DNA from: Allolobophora icterica
Lineage: Eukaryota > Annelida > Clitellata > Crassiclitellata > Lumbricidae
Direction: 5' to 3'
Assembly (NCBI GenBank): GCA_963556255.1
Contig: OY744608.1
Span: 68,040,103-68,104,102 of the forward strand
DNA length: 64,000 nt
The translations under genes and the position numbers were made by a program. Below, in pieces: positions 1-11,200 of the stretch. The notes under the pieces were generated by a model. It had not been told where the DNA came from and searched no databases. It saw nothing but the letters and a program-made list of their open reading frames with translations. The first letter of the stretch is position 1, and every line of letters starts with the position of its first letter.

Positions 1-658
<658 letters not shown>

Positions 659-779
659 CGATTATTGAAATATAATGACGCATCTTATTAATTAAAGGTC
701 AAATTCACGAACAAGTTGCTAATGTTTAACGACATCTTGCGCCTATCACAGCTGTTGCCGTCGCCCCTCTCATTTTTCT

Positions 780-1602
780 ATACTTGGGACTGAAAATTCT
801 ACAGTAGGCCTATACCAAGTGACGTAGCTACTACACAATGCAACCCATTGATGGTTATTGCAATATAATGAGGCCCCTTATTACAAATCCCAAGTAGCGG
901 TAATGATTATAGTACCTTTTGACTGCCGCCGATATTATAGTGTAACGACGTCCTTTAATAAGGGTGTTCAAATCCAGTTTCCACTCACCCCATCCCCGTT
1001 GACCACAACCTTACATTATAATCGCAGAAGCAAATGTTCGTCATACTAATATTGCAGCCCACTTTATGTTAATTATAGTGCTATGTTGTTCTTCTTAAAG
1101 GTGTTTCATGCGAGCTACAAAAAACCCGATTAGAATAATATTATAAAACACAATTAATAGGTCCTATTGACTGAGAACAGTTAATATAATTAGTCCGTTT
1201 TTTATCTTTATGGTTATATTAAGAAATACATTTAAGACGCCAATTAACTGAATTCCAGTCGCAAAACACGCCATCTAACGACCGCGGGGACAAAAAACTT
1301 AACAATAGGACAGCCAAAGGTGACATGACGAAAAGTTAATTTCACAAATGCGGTGACTTCAACGCTTGGGAACTGCACGCTAGGAGACTGCATTCAATAC
1401 AATATAATACAATACAACGGTAATTTGATAATGTCATCCGTACAAAGTTCAGAAGTGCACATAATTTATCATTATTGGAACAGTGCTTATTATAGTTGGA
1501 TTGGTGTTAGGATATCATCGAATACTATGGTTCTTTGCGCTTGAATTTGTTCAAGCGCCATGTTCAAGAAACGATTTCGGGCACGTTGTCATTAGCAAGA
1601 AT
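780..1602. repeat. Degenerate dispersed repeat, copy A
   Basis: AT-rich non-coding DNA that recurs at about 5.33-6.23, 7.06-9.44 and 15.43-15.72 kb. Shared landmarks are a 'TTTAATAAGGGTGTT'-like stretch, 'AATAGGTCCTATTGACTGAGAACAG' (in part) and 'ACGCCATCTAACGACCG'. No coding capacity is seen. The copy continues at 2572 after a hAT insertion. The element type is unknown. Confidence 0.7.
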
Positions 1603-2571
1603 CAGTGTGATTCTCCTTACAGATTTTATTTTAGTTATAGTTACAGTTATAGTTAATGGTTTTTCATTTTAGTTATAGTTACAGTTATAGTTAGTATTAT
1701 TTTTTAGTTATAGTTATAGTTATAGTTACTGGATTTTTATTTTAGTTAATTTTAGTTAGTACATAGTTACAATTGGCGCTCAGCCTGGTCCCTATAGGGG
1801 TCATCGATTAATTATGTCAGCGAATTTTAGGCAGTTTTTGATCTCCTCCCCTTGTCAACAACTGTCAAACATTCAAGGACTTCCTAACCAAATTATGTCA
1901 AAGAAAATTACCCACCCAGAAAATTTCTACGATTCTAACAAATGCAAAAAAAACTGAAATTGCCGAAAAAACAAATGTTATTATTCAGATTTGAATTTGA
2001 TACTTAATAGCAACAGTAGGCCTACATGTGGAATCACTGTCTGTCTAAGATATTTAATAGATTTTTTTCCAGTCAAAAATGCAATCTCGTTTTCTGTTAA
2101 ATGTGTATTCAATTCGAATTTTACTATGAACATTTAATTCTAATTTGAACATGAACATGGTAACATTTTTTATAATATTCCTTTAAACATAGAAAATTAA
2201 AATCAAAACAAGTTTCTCACTCTTTAATATTAAAAGTCGAAAGAAAAATTCTTTTCATCAAAAAGAGCTAAAAATATTAGATTTCGAAAAGAACCCAGGA
2301 TATTCGCTAAGAGAATATTCAGCATAAATTCTCATTTTATCTGAGAACAATAAACAGGATAATTTTAAACGATATTGTTAAAATATCGATATTGCACATT
2401 TTATTTCATTAACGAAAATAGCGACGAATTTTCGTTAGTGTTATTTTCGTTATAGTTATAGTTATAGTTAATGATATTTTTTAGTTACAGTTATAGTTAT
2501 CGTTAACGAAATCATTTGTTCTGCGTTAACGAACATTTTCGTTATCGTTAACGTTAACGAGAATCACACTG
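1603..2571. mobile_element. Non-autonomous hAT element, 8-bp TSD
   Basis: The termini CAGTGTGATTCTC and GAGAATCACACTG are a perfect 13-bp inverted repeat. The direct repeat GCAAGAAT lies on both sides (1595-1602 and 2572-2579). Eight-bp duplications and CAG termini are typical of hAT elements. Both subterminal regions (about 1620-1770 and 2440-2540) are packed with GTTATAGTTA-type motifs, like subterminal transposase-binding repeats in hATs. No transposase frame remains in the 969 bp. Confidence 0.9.
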
Positions 2572-2640
2572 GCAAGAATGCGCTGGTATAAAATGATATA
2601 ATTGTAAAGGGCTGTTTTTGGCCATCGCATGTAGGTCCGC

Positions 2641-2806
2641 TGTGTGTATGTAGGGCTATGTATGTAGGTATGTAGTTACGTGTGCAATGTGCATGTATTC
2701 ACGTATGTATGCATGTATGTATGTATGTACATACATACATACATACATACATACATACATACATACATACATGCATACATACGTGAATACATGCACACGT
2801 AACTAC

Positions 2807-2837
<31 letters not shown>

Positions 2838-3125
2838 TGTATGTATGTATGTATGTATGTATGTATGTATGTATGTATGCATGCATGTATGTATGTATTT
2901 GTGTATTTATATATGTACGTATGTATGTATAATTGATGTATGTATGTATGTATGTATGTATGTATGTATGTATGTATGTATGTATGTATGTATGTATGTA
3001 TGTATATATGTATGTATGTATATATGTATGTATGTATGTATGTATGTAGGTATGTATGTCTGTATGGATGCATGCATGTATAATTATATATCATGTATGG
3101 ATGTATGTTTGCAAGCATGCATATA
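2641..3125. repeat. (ATGT)n/(ACAT)n microsatellite with inverted arms
   Basis: Long tetranucleotide tracts switch strand at about 2730 and again near 2808. The long MYVC.. and HTYI.. open frames here are artefacts of the repeat. Confidence 0.95.
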
Positions 3126-3286
3126 TGAAGGCTAGATATGCGCTTGTTAATAGGCTGGTTCCACGCGCTTAACTCCCAAGTGGCGCTTTAGAAATGTGGA
3201 GTTTACGATTACAATTACAATATGTATGTGTGTATAAACGTATCTATGTATTATTTATAGATGTATGCATGCACATACCTACATAC

Positions 3287-3312
3287 AAAGATGTCCACCA
3301 GTGGACATCTTT
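3287..3312. repeat. 26-bp palindrome
   Basis: AAAGATGTCCAC and GTGGACATCTTT flank a 2-base centre, giving a perfect short hairpin. No direct repeats flank it. Function unknown. Confidence 0.8.
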
Positions 3313-3477
3313 AGACACCATAATTTTATATAGTACTATTATTATTAACGGGCATACATAAATATGTATGTATTTGTAAAAGCTTTTTGTGAACTTAACA
3401 AAGGCATTCATCTGCAGAAGTCTAAATGATATGTCATCTTGAATGGTTGACAGTTTCAAGCAATTGAATGAAACACG

Positions 3478-3640
3478 GTAGCCGATTGGTCAGAGCGATC
3501 TCTTTAGACACCTTTGAAACTCTGCAAACTTATGCTATATAAAAAAACATACGCGGTCACCGATTCGTCAAAACGCTTTCTTCAGACACCTTTAAAACGC
3601 TGAAAGCTCATCCTACATAAACAAAGAAAAATGTTAGCCG
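3478..3640 (+). repeat. ~70-bp tandem unit, first block
   Basis: Units start like CGATTCGTCAGAGCG and contain GACACCTTTGAAACGCTG and a TATATAA-like end. Related blocks lie at 4216-4372 and about 9895-10080. Each block has two to three diverged units. Confidence 0.7.
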
Positions 3641-4102
3641 ATGTTTATTATATTGACGAAACTAAGAAAAAAAAGACAGCAGAAGATAACGAAAAAGACC
3701 GAAAACGAGGCTGAAGTCGGAGTTACGCTCGAACTACGAAGGAAGCGGTTGGTTGAGGTTTCTGGCGAAGGAAAAACTGGTAATTCTTCTGGAAAACAGT
3801 GTAAATACACTCCAACCGACGACTTCTGTTCGGGAGGGACAGCTTTGACGACGCGAGGAAAACAATAGTAAGAACAAGGTTATCCAGAAGATGCAGAAAA
3901 GAACAGAAAATCCAACGAAATAAGAAAGTAAGAAAATCAAGACGCAGACAGAAGGAGCAGGAATCCTGGGTCGAGGAAACGGAAGGTCATCAAGGACATT
4001 CAGGATAAAGCAAAAGAAGCAAAGAATAACAAAAGCAAGAAAATAAACTCGCAGGCAGAATACAGAATATTAACAAAATCTTGAAACACGGCAAAAGGAT
4101 CT
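3641..4102. other. No gene recognised
   Basis: A purine-rich, Lys/Arg-coding stretch with short open frames on both strands. I see no domain, splice structure or family resemblance. Confidence 0.5.
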
Positions 4103-4130
4103 ATGATGTCATACGGTGTCGTTAAAGTGT

Positions 4131-4220
4131 TTACACACACACACACACACACACGCGCACACGCACACGCACACGCACACGCACACACACGCGCACACAC
4201 ACGCACACGCACGCACACAG
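4131..4220 (+). repeat. (CA)n-rich microsatellite
   Basis: CA dinucleotides interspersed with CACG units. Confidence 0.9.
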
Positions 4221-4372
4221 CCGATTCGTCAGAGCGCTCTCTTAAGACACCTTTGAAACGCTGTAAACTGGTGCTATATAAGAAAGAGACTCGGTAACGA
4301 TTCGTCAAAGCTATCTTGTTAGACACCTTTGAAAAGTTGTAAACTGCTTCTACAAAGGCAAGAGACCGTAAA
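4216..4372 (+). repeat. ~70-bp tandem unit, second block
   Basis: Repeats the 3478-3640 unit (CGATTCGTCAGAGCGCTC, GACACCTTTGAAA). It is interrupted downstream by the minus-strand LINE end. Confidence 0.7.
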
Positions 4373-4375
4373 CTT

Positions 4376-4923
4376 CTTCTTCTTCTTTATGTTCTCTGCC
4401 CATTGGCAGGTTCGTATGACCAATGACGCCATCGTTCTCTGTCTTGTGCTCTTCTCTTCAGTCCACTGTATCCTTCTTCTTTTGTCATCATCCAGTCTAG
4501 CAGCATTGCCCTCGGTCTTCCTCGCGTCTTTCTCCCCTCCATCCTTCCCTCCATGATGTCTCTTAGCAGTGTCTCACTCCTTAGGATGTGCCCGATCCAT
4601 TTCCTTTGTCGTCCGCGTATAGTACTTATGAGTGATCTTTGTTCTTCTACCATTTGCAGGATTTCCTCGTTCGTCCTCCGTTCCACCCAGCTAACTCTCT
4701 CCATTCTGCGCCACACCCACATCTCGAAGGCCTCCAATCTTTTTATGTCGTCCTTCCTCATTGTCCATGTCTCGGAGCCGTACAGCACCACACTCCACAC
4801 CAGTGTCTTCACCATTCTCTTCTTTAGATTCTTGCTTAAGGTTCCTCTCATCAGCTCTCCGTAAACTGGTATCAATGAAAAGATGAGCTGTAAATATGCC
4901 AAACTAATTTCTGTCGACGTCAA
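4376..4923 (-). pseudogene. LINE reverse-transcriptase C-terminal fragment
   Basis: A 178-codon minus-strand frame contains the LINE tail motifs [20 protein letters not shown] and [12 protein letters not shown] and ends at 4387. It is followed by an (AAG)n-type tail near 4376-4386. This is the post-RT region of a non-LTR retrotransposon with the 5' part missing. The frame is still open, so the copy is younger than the one at position 1. Retrotransposon, not a host gene. Confidence 0.8.
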
Positions 4924-5074
4924 AAGCCTTTGTTGCTATATGATGTCGTTAAACTTTGGATCCATCCATCCATGGTATCAATGAGATTGTTATTTTAAAC
5001 AGTAGAAACCTCCATAGTCATTGAGCTAGATAATGTGAGAGTGCCTCTCAGTTTGTTGTTATAGGTAGTCAAAG

Positions 5075-5290
5075 TGTGCAAAAAATTGGTCACATGGGTC
5101 GCTTATTGATCGCTTAGCCACCATATTGGATTCAACATGGAGGAAGAAGGAATTCTTAAATGGCTTATTTAACGGCCATTTTTGAAAACTCCGATTCCGA
5201 CGTTTTCTTTTTAAAATTGTATGTTTTAATTAGAACTATGTTTTGGTCGTAACGTACTTTTTACAAATTATAACGGTTTTTTAGTAGTCT
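5075..5290 (+). repeat. Diverged repeat, paralogous to 10085-10290
   Basis: Shares 'GCTTATTGATCGC', 'ATATTGGAT', 'GACGTTTTCT' and 'TTAATTAGAACTATG' with 10085-10290. In both places it lies downstream of the ~70-bp tandem units, so the two probably form one larger element. Confidence 0.65.
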
Positions 5291-5666
5291 GACCTGGTTC
5301 TTACGAGTTGTCTGCAATGTCCATTAAAATGCCTTTTGACTGTCATGCTTATTATCACATAACGACATTTCTCAATAAAAACATAGTTCAATCTAACACT
5401 GCAGTTCGATTTATGGTTATTATTGTATTATGATTCTTCTTTTTAAAGGTGTTGTATTCGAGCCTCCTTTCATGTACTAGTGTCCAGCGTTTAACGACAT
5501 CTTACGGCCGTCAACGCCCTGTTATGCCGAGGCTAAGAAAATGAGGTCGCTAACACTTTATAAGGAAGTGTTCTTCTTTCCTCTGGTTTCCCACTGGAAT
5601 TATTCAACGGTGGTTTCCGTGGTTTAACTTCAATACGATCATCGATTAAATGCTCAATGATCCCTG

Positions 5667-5774
5667 CAGAAGAAGACAAAGAAGAAGAAGAAGACAAAGA
5701 AGAAGACAAAGAAGAAGAAGAAGAAGAAGAAGAAGAAGAAGAAGAAGAAGAAGAAGAAGAAGAAGAAGAAGAAG

Positions 5775-5824
<50 letters not shown>

Positions 5825-5825
5825 G
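5667..5825 (+). repeat. (GAA)n(CAA)n compound microsatellite
   Basis: The track runs GAAGAA then CAACAA and sits at the 3' end of a minus-strand SINE-B copy, whose tail elsewhere is (CTT)n. The poly-Glu/Gln and poly-Ser/Cys frames across it are artefacts. Confidence 0.9.
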
Positions 5826-5839
5826 ATAAGCAGGCCCTT

Positions 5840-6030
5840 AAACTAGTCATAAGGCAACCATGGGTAAAAAGTGTTAGCGACTTCATTTTCTTAGCCTCGG
5901 CATAAGACGACGAAGAGCCAGACATCGTCCTTGCCGTCTCATCTTCCCACCGACAATGTACGGTCAGTGTACTCATTATAGCTGATTTGGCTAGGGGTGG
6001 AGGTGGAGCAGAAGTCTTGAACCAAATTTC
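5840..6030 (-). mobile_element. SINE-B, truncated copy (tRNA-Asn-like family)
   Basis: The minus strand carries the SINE-B body ('GTCGGTGGGAAGATGAGACG', 'CTAAGAAAATGAAGTCGC'). The tRNA-like head seen in the copy at 28085 is missing. Confidence 0.7.
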
Positions 6031-6269
6031 TGCAAATAAGTAAATGGATTAGATATAATATTACAAGACACAATTTATAGGTCCAGCGAATTTAGAACAG
6101 CTAATTTAATTATTTCGCTCATGATTTTTTGTTTATTTAAAGAAATAAAAATTATACGCCAATTAACAGAAGTTCTGATCAGCGTGATACTTAGAGCTCA
6201 CAATACCTAATTAAACCTATACAAAATGGTGACAGATGGAAATATTGACTGATTGTAATTATAATATAA

Positions 6270-6949
6270 CTAGCAGGTTTACCCGGCGTTGCCCGGGGTT
6301 ATAAGTTTCAATCCCTGTAGCGAATAAGCAACAAATTTAGGTATATGTTTAAATGCGTGTAGCGAATAAGGAAGAAATTTAGGCGACCTGTGGGGGAGAC
6401 TGCTTTGCAGTCTAGGCGTGGACTGACTGCTTCGCAGTCGCCCTCTGGCGACGACTGCTTCGCAGTCTCCCGTGGACTGACTGCTTCGCAGTCGAAGAGG
6501 GTGAAGCCGGCGTTGGCGGATTCAAGAAAACGCCAGAAATCTAGCCCTCACTGCCCTTAGTAAAGCAGAGTCTTTGAACATACAATTTTGCTGTAAAACG
6601 ATGAATATAGTTCGATTCGATCGTAATTAAATTTTGTGCGAAAGTAAACAACGTCTTTATTTGCATTATTAATGACGTTGGGGAATATCCGCGCCATAAA
6701 TAGAACCGCTTGTCGTTAAATGCGCATTATTAATGACGTTGGGGAATACCGGCGCCATAAATAGAAGCGCTTCGCGCTTGGTCGTCAGGGACGGTCGGTT
6801 GGGTAGAGTTTTGGGGGATTTTCACCATGTTAGCGGTGAAAAGGGGGTAAGCGAACCCCTACACTGGGTGTCCGATGCCGAGGCCGACACAGCAGTGAAG
6901 GTTTGGAGTGAAAAGGTGCAAAATTGTAGAAGTTAAGCCCGGTCAAACA

Positions 6950-6985
<36 letters not shown>

Positions 6986-6998
6986 TCTCGCTTTATTA
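6270..6998. repeat. Dispersed element with repeated GACTGC-TTC-GCAGTC hairpins
   Basis: Begins 'AACTAGCAGGTTTACCCGGC' and ends in a (CA)n tract followed by 'CTCGCTTTATTATATAGAT', an end-to-end layout seen in non-autonomous retroelements. Between 6400 and 6495 a 15-base perfect stem-loop recurs four times. A second internal repeat is two copies of 'TTAATGACGTTGGGGAATA' plus downstream sequence (about 6670 and 6730). A 67-codon frame (6733-6936) spans one of these, but I do not recognise it. Confidence 0.5.
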
Positions 6999-7059
6999 TA
7001 TAGATGACCAGTCCTATTAAAAATTTTTAATTATTAGTTTACATGGTGGACCCAGAGTT

Positions 7060-7932
7060 TAACGTCATCGATAGAAACAAAGGCTGTTCACGTCGACAGA
7101 ATTTAGTTTGTCATATTGCAGCGTCTTATTTCACAGAAATTTAATTAATCGTGAGTCAATGATGTTTATTATAGTATAATGACCAATCTTATTAAAGGTG
7201 TTTAATTCCAACTTTATATTTTAGGTATAGTTTCCAGTGTTCTTTTGGCGTCGACTCACGTCGTTTCTTATAGTTTTCTTCCATTGACATCCTCTATAGT
7301 TCGGTTTTTTCGTTTTATTCCGTGGTAGGCAATAGTTCACTGCGGCATCGATTTCTGAATTTATATTTGTTTATATTTAGCATTATATGTAATTCTCTTG
7401 GTCATTTGATTCTTTTCTTTTTATTTTGTGGCTCAGATGATTCTCCATGACTCAAAAGCATAGCAGTTCAATTAATGTTTATTATAGTATTATAATGCTT
7501 CTTGTTAGAGGTGTTTGTTCGACCTCGTTTTCATGCACTAGCGTCCAGCGTTTAACGACATTTCACAGCCTTATGCCGAGGCCAAGAAAATGAGATCGCT
7601 AACACTTTATAAGAGACTGCTCTTCTCCTTTTCCCTGGTTCTCACAGGAATTATTCAACGCTCATATATCCCGGCGCTACACAAATAACTCGATTAGAAT
7701 AATATAATAAAACATAATTTATAGGTCCTGTTGACTGAGAACAGTTAATTTAATTAGTCCGTTTTTGATCTTTTTAGTTAGGCCTATATGAAGAGATAAA
7801 AATTAGACACCAATTAACAGAAATTCTGAACAGCGTGTTACTGGCTTCCAGTCGCAAGACACGCCATCTAACGACCGTGGGGACAAAACACTTAACAATT
7901 GGACAGCCACAGGTTACATGGCGAAATGTTAA
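7060..7932. repeat. Degenerate dispersed repeat, copy B (left part)
   Basis: Parallels copy A up to 'ACGCCATCTAACGACCGTGGGG' and 'GGACAGCCACAGGTTACATG', where a piggyBac element interrupts it. It resumes at 9161. Confidence 0.7.
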
Positions 7933-8232
7933 CCCTCAGGCTACCAAGGTTTTTTTGCGACATCGGCTACCAAGGGGGGGGTGGTTACCACCCCCCCCCC
8001 CGGAATTTCGTGTTTGGTTTAAGATATCATATCATGTAATACAGCATTTGATTCAGCATTCATTTCTGAAAAGAATGGTATATTTAGTTGTAAAATATAT
8101 GAATGCATCTCGAAATTATATAGTTTTTAACAAAGGCACCGGTCCATTTAACGATATCTGATATTATCGCACACAATTTGTACTATTGATCAATTAATAT
8201 TATGACGTAAGGCCCTACATCGACACGCAAGA

Positions 8233-8236
<4 letters not shown>

Positions 8237-8307
<71 letters not shown>

Positions 8308-8340
8308 TATTACCGGTATATGTGTGTGTATATATATATA
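8237..8340. repeat. (TA)n microsatellite
   Basis: TA dinucleotide array inside the piggyBac element. Confidence 0.95.
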
Positions 8341-8593
8341 TGCCCATAGACAATTACGATTGTTACGTAAATACCTGGACAAAAATATATAAATGATGTG
8401 GGTTTTGAAAATGAACTATGTATCCAAGAATATTCTAAATATAATAAATATAATGAGGCTTAATTTTCAACAATACAAACTATTCCAAAGTCTGTTTTAG
8501 TTACAGACAAAACCTAAAGGCGTGCAGCTATATATCAACATGAAAACATGAAACAAGAAATTATGTAATTTTTCCCGGCAGTCAAAAAAAACG

Positions 8594-8779
8594 TCAGTGG
8601 TCCTTGCAGTTATTGCAAGTTACTTTCATTGTTTTGTGCGAATGCTTCCTGCAAACCGGCTTCTTGAACACTTCACAGCACTGCTTTACTCTGTTAGTAT
8701 TCTGCTTCAACTGTTTATAGCCCTTCCCCATACCCAACCATATCGGTTTACGTTGTGATATTGCATCAGTGGTTTTCAC
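8594..8779 (-). pseudogene. piggyBac transposase C-terminal cysteine-rich remnant
   Basis: A 61-codon minus-strand frame whose last 33 residues hold a Cys/His pattern (CC, then VCRKH, then CNNC near the stop). This resembles the cysteine-rich domain closing piggyBac transposases. The catalytic Asp-bearing core is not visible upstream, so this is a relic. Confidence 0.6.
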
Positions 8780-9160
8780 ACTGAAAAAGCGTATTATTAT
8801 TCATTATGATCACTTCCGGTTATCAAAAGACAAATAACTAAGCAAGTAAATATAACCCTAAATTCCCTCTAAAGAATGGCATAGTTGTTTCTCTTCCAGA
8901 AAGAATAATGAATACCTTTATAGTCGACAACAGCTAACAGCTGACGAGAGAAATTCCTGATTTCATAAGTGGTACCTAGGCTATATCGGGTATAACTTTT
9001 TTATGGCGTGGGATATCATCATGACTTTTACCTCAAAATTTGCGCAAATGGACCCCCTACAGCTACCTAAAATGTCAAAATTATATTCCACGTGCAAAAA
9101 AGTTTTTCCAGAAAAACGTAGGGGGGGGTGGTAACCACCCCCCCCTTGGTAGCCCGAGGG

Positions 9161-9445
9161 TTAACATCACAAACGCAGTGGGTTGAACGCTTGCGAACTG
9201 CACGCTAGGGACTGTATACAATACAATACAACGGTAATTTGATAATGTTCTCCTTATAAAGTTCGGAACTGCACAGTCTTTATTATAGTTGGATTGATGC
9301 TTGGATTTCGTCGAATGCAATGGTTCTTTGCTCTTGAATAAGGCCTATAGATTATCAAGCACCATGTTTAAACAGCAGCGCAGAGGAAAACGATATGACA
9401 GTTACTATAGGAACAATGCTCTGGTAGAAAATGGCGCATTTCTCT
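9161..9445. repeat. Degenerate dispersed repeat, copy B (right part)
   Basis: Resumes the paralogy with copy A ('GCGAACTGCACGCTAGG', 'ACAATACAACGGTAATTTGATAATGT'). It ends near 'CAATGCTCTGGTAGAAAATGG', which matches the copy A flank of the hAT at 1603 without that hAT. Confidence 0.7.
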
Positions 9446-9477
9446 GCGCTGTTTTAAGCAGGCCATCTCATTAGGCA

Positions 9478-9740
9478 TTAGGGGGGCCACAGAGTAGTGG
9501 TAACATCACTGGCGTGAAGAGAAGTAGATAGCGGGATCGCTTCCCGCAACCTTCCCGATGTCCACTCAGCCTATCATTCGCGAGATGACGCGTTGTGAAA
9601 ATGAGATGTAGGACGTGATGGGCGCCTTGCATGGCTGCCGTATGCAGTTAAATTCGACTCCTGTAATAACTTGTGATCATCCGTTCATACTGATTTGTAA
9701 TCATACTGCGTAATTGTCAGTTTGAAAATATTAAACGAAG

Positions 9741-9822
<82 letters not shown>

Positions 9823-9830
9823 CATGTGTT
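9478..9830 (+). mobile_element. SINE-like repeat with (ATT)n(ATC)n tail
   Basis: The head 'CCACAGAGTAGTGGTAACATCACTGGCG' and a following 'GGGATCGCTTCCCGC' resemble degenerate pol III A- and B-box regions. The body ends in an ATT/ATC microsatellite at about 9739-9822. A single copy in the window, so the family is unproven. Confidence 0.45.
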
Positions 9831-9894
9831 TCATCCTCATGCAGATCCACTTATATGGCTTCCGCTACAGTTTCAAGCAGTTGTTTGGAAAACG

Positions 9895-10290
9895 TTAGCC
9901 GATTAGACTTAGCTGATGCTATATAAAAAAAATGTGAAAACCAGTTAAGAGCGCTCTCTTTAGACACCTTTGAAACGGTGCAACATGATGTTATATAAGA
10001 AAGAAATGCGGTAATGAGGGCTCTATTTAGACACCTTTGAGACGTTGTAAACTGATGCTACATAGGCATGAGACGCGATAGTAAATGTGTTCAAAAACTG
10101 GTTGTGTAGCTTGCTTATTGATCGCGTAGACGCCGTATTGGATACAAGATGGTGGAAAAGGAAACGGTTTATTCTCTTATTTCTCGGCCATTTTGCATCC
10201 AATTTTGACGTTTTCTTCTTTAAATTGTAGGTCTTAATTAGCACTATGATTTTGAAGCTGCGTGTATTTTTGGCTAATTATAGCCGTTTT
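9895..10290 (+). repeat. ~70-bp tandem unit, third block, plus 5075-like segment
   Basis: Three units with GACACCTTTGA cores, then the segment paralogous to 5075-5290. Confidence 0.65.
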
Positions 10291-10314
10291 TGAAAAATAA
10301 AGCAAAAAACATAC

Positions 10315-10541
10315 CCTGCAAGGGTGGTTTATCAGTAACACGCTTGGTCCATGTTTATGCGGTTTCCGGTTTGACTCCTTGTAACCACCCTGGTTTGACC
10401 ACACGCGAATCCGCCACCAAACGGTATAATTTGGTAGAGGGGTATGCTGGTAAACGACAGATCCTGTTATGCGATGACCCCTTGTCCAGGAACCAGGAAT
10501 TCGTGCGTTGGCGGTTCAGGGGTCTACAGAAAAAGAATTGA
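10315..10541 (+). mobile_element. SINE-C copy 1
   Basis: Aligns with 22890-23130: 'GGTTTATCAGTAACACGC', 'ATGCGGTTTCCGGTTTGACTCC', 'CGGTATAATTTGGTA', 'GACCCCTTGTCCAGGA'. The head resembles a tRNA gene with a B-box-like GGTTTGACTCC. Confidence 0.65.
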
Positions 10542-11113
10542 GCGCCTCTGTGGGTAGGTACGGCTCTGGATCACGTAATCGTAAACTCAAAATGTATAAA
10601 ATGCGTTTGCTCTGAGTAGTCAGGGCGGCCGACATGGTTTCTTTAGCGCAATCGGGGTGCGATCATGACGCAATGCTTTTAGAATCAAAAAGCCAGGTCA
10701 AAATCCGGTAGATTTCTACAGTACGGGGGGGTTATTGAAGAGAAGTCCGTGTTAAGAGTTTGTCGACATGCAGGGCGTGACAAATATGTGTGTTTGGTGT
10801 TCATATTTCTTAATTGTGTCCGAATCTTCGTTTATGAGTCTTTGTTGGTTTTGTTTTCTCAAACGAAGCAATAAAGAGAAAGAAATTCTACAGATCATCA
10901 CATCCGACAAACAGACAGACGACGCAGATATACGATTACTTATTCCTATCCAGTTACACAGACGTCTGTATGTCCGTATGTCTCTGTCTGTTTCTCGGTC
11001 GGTCTCTCTGTCCGTGTCTGTCTGTCTGTCCGTGTCTCTGTTGGTCTGCCTGTCTGTGCCTGTATTTATCTGAAACTGTGCGCCCTCCTTTTGCGTCTGT
11101 TTGCGTGCTTCTG

Positions 11114-11200
<87 letters not shown>

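Larger units (their letters stand above)
5330..6235. repeat. Degenerate dispersed repeat, copy C
   Basis: Matches copy A and copy B in pieces ('AAAGGTGTTGTATTCGAGC', 'GTCCAGCGTTTAACGACATC', 'CGCCAATTAACAGAA'). It is interrupted by the GAA/CAA microsatellite and by a truncated SINE-B. Confidence 0.6.
7933..9160 (-). mobile_element. piggyBac-type element, decayed, TTAA TSD
   Basis: Bounded by TTAA at 7929-7932 and 9161-9164. The termini CCCTCAGGCTACCAAGG and CCTTGGTAGCCCGAGGG are inverted repeats with one mismatch. TTAA target sites and CCCT ends define piggyBac elements. A second, subterminal palindrome (GGGGGGTGGTTACCACCCCCC-like) lies inside each end. A minus-strand remnant of the transposase C-terminus is at 8594-8779. 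Copy A of the host repeat keeps the empty TTAA site near 1337. Confidence 0.9.

Noticed and set aside
2676..3135. Long open frames of Tyr/Met/Cys or His/Thr/Tyr repeats
   Set aside because: They are translations of the ATGT/ACAT microsatellite. The same applies to 39260-39616 and 33814-34236.
3287..3312. A third copy of the palindromic mini-element
   Set aside because: It begins like the others (AAAGAT) but the arms differ after six bases and there is no flanking duplication.
5533..5976. Frame with poly-Ser and poly-Cys, or poly-Glu and poly-Gln on the other strand
   Set aside because: Purely the GAA/CAA array plus SINE-B sequence.
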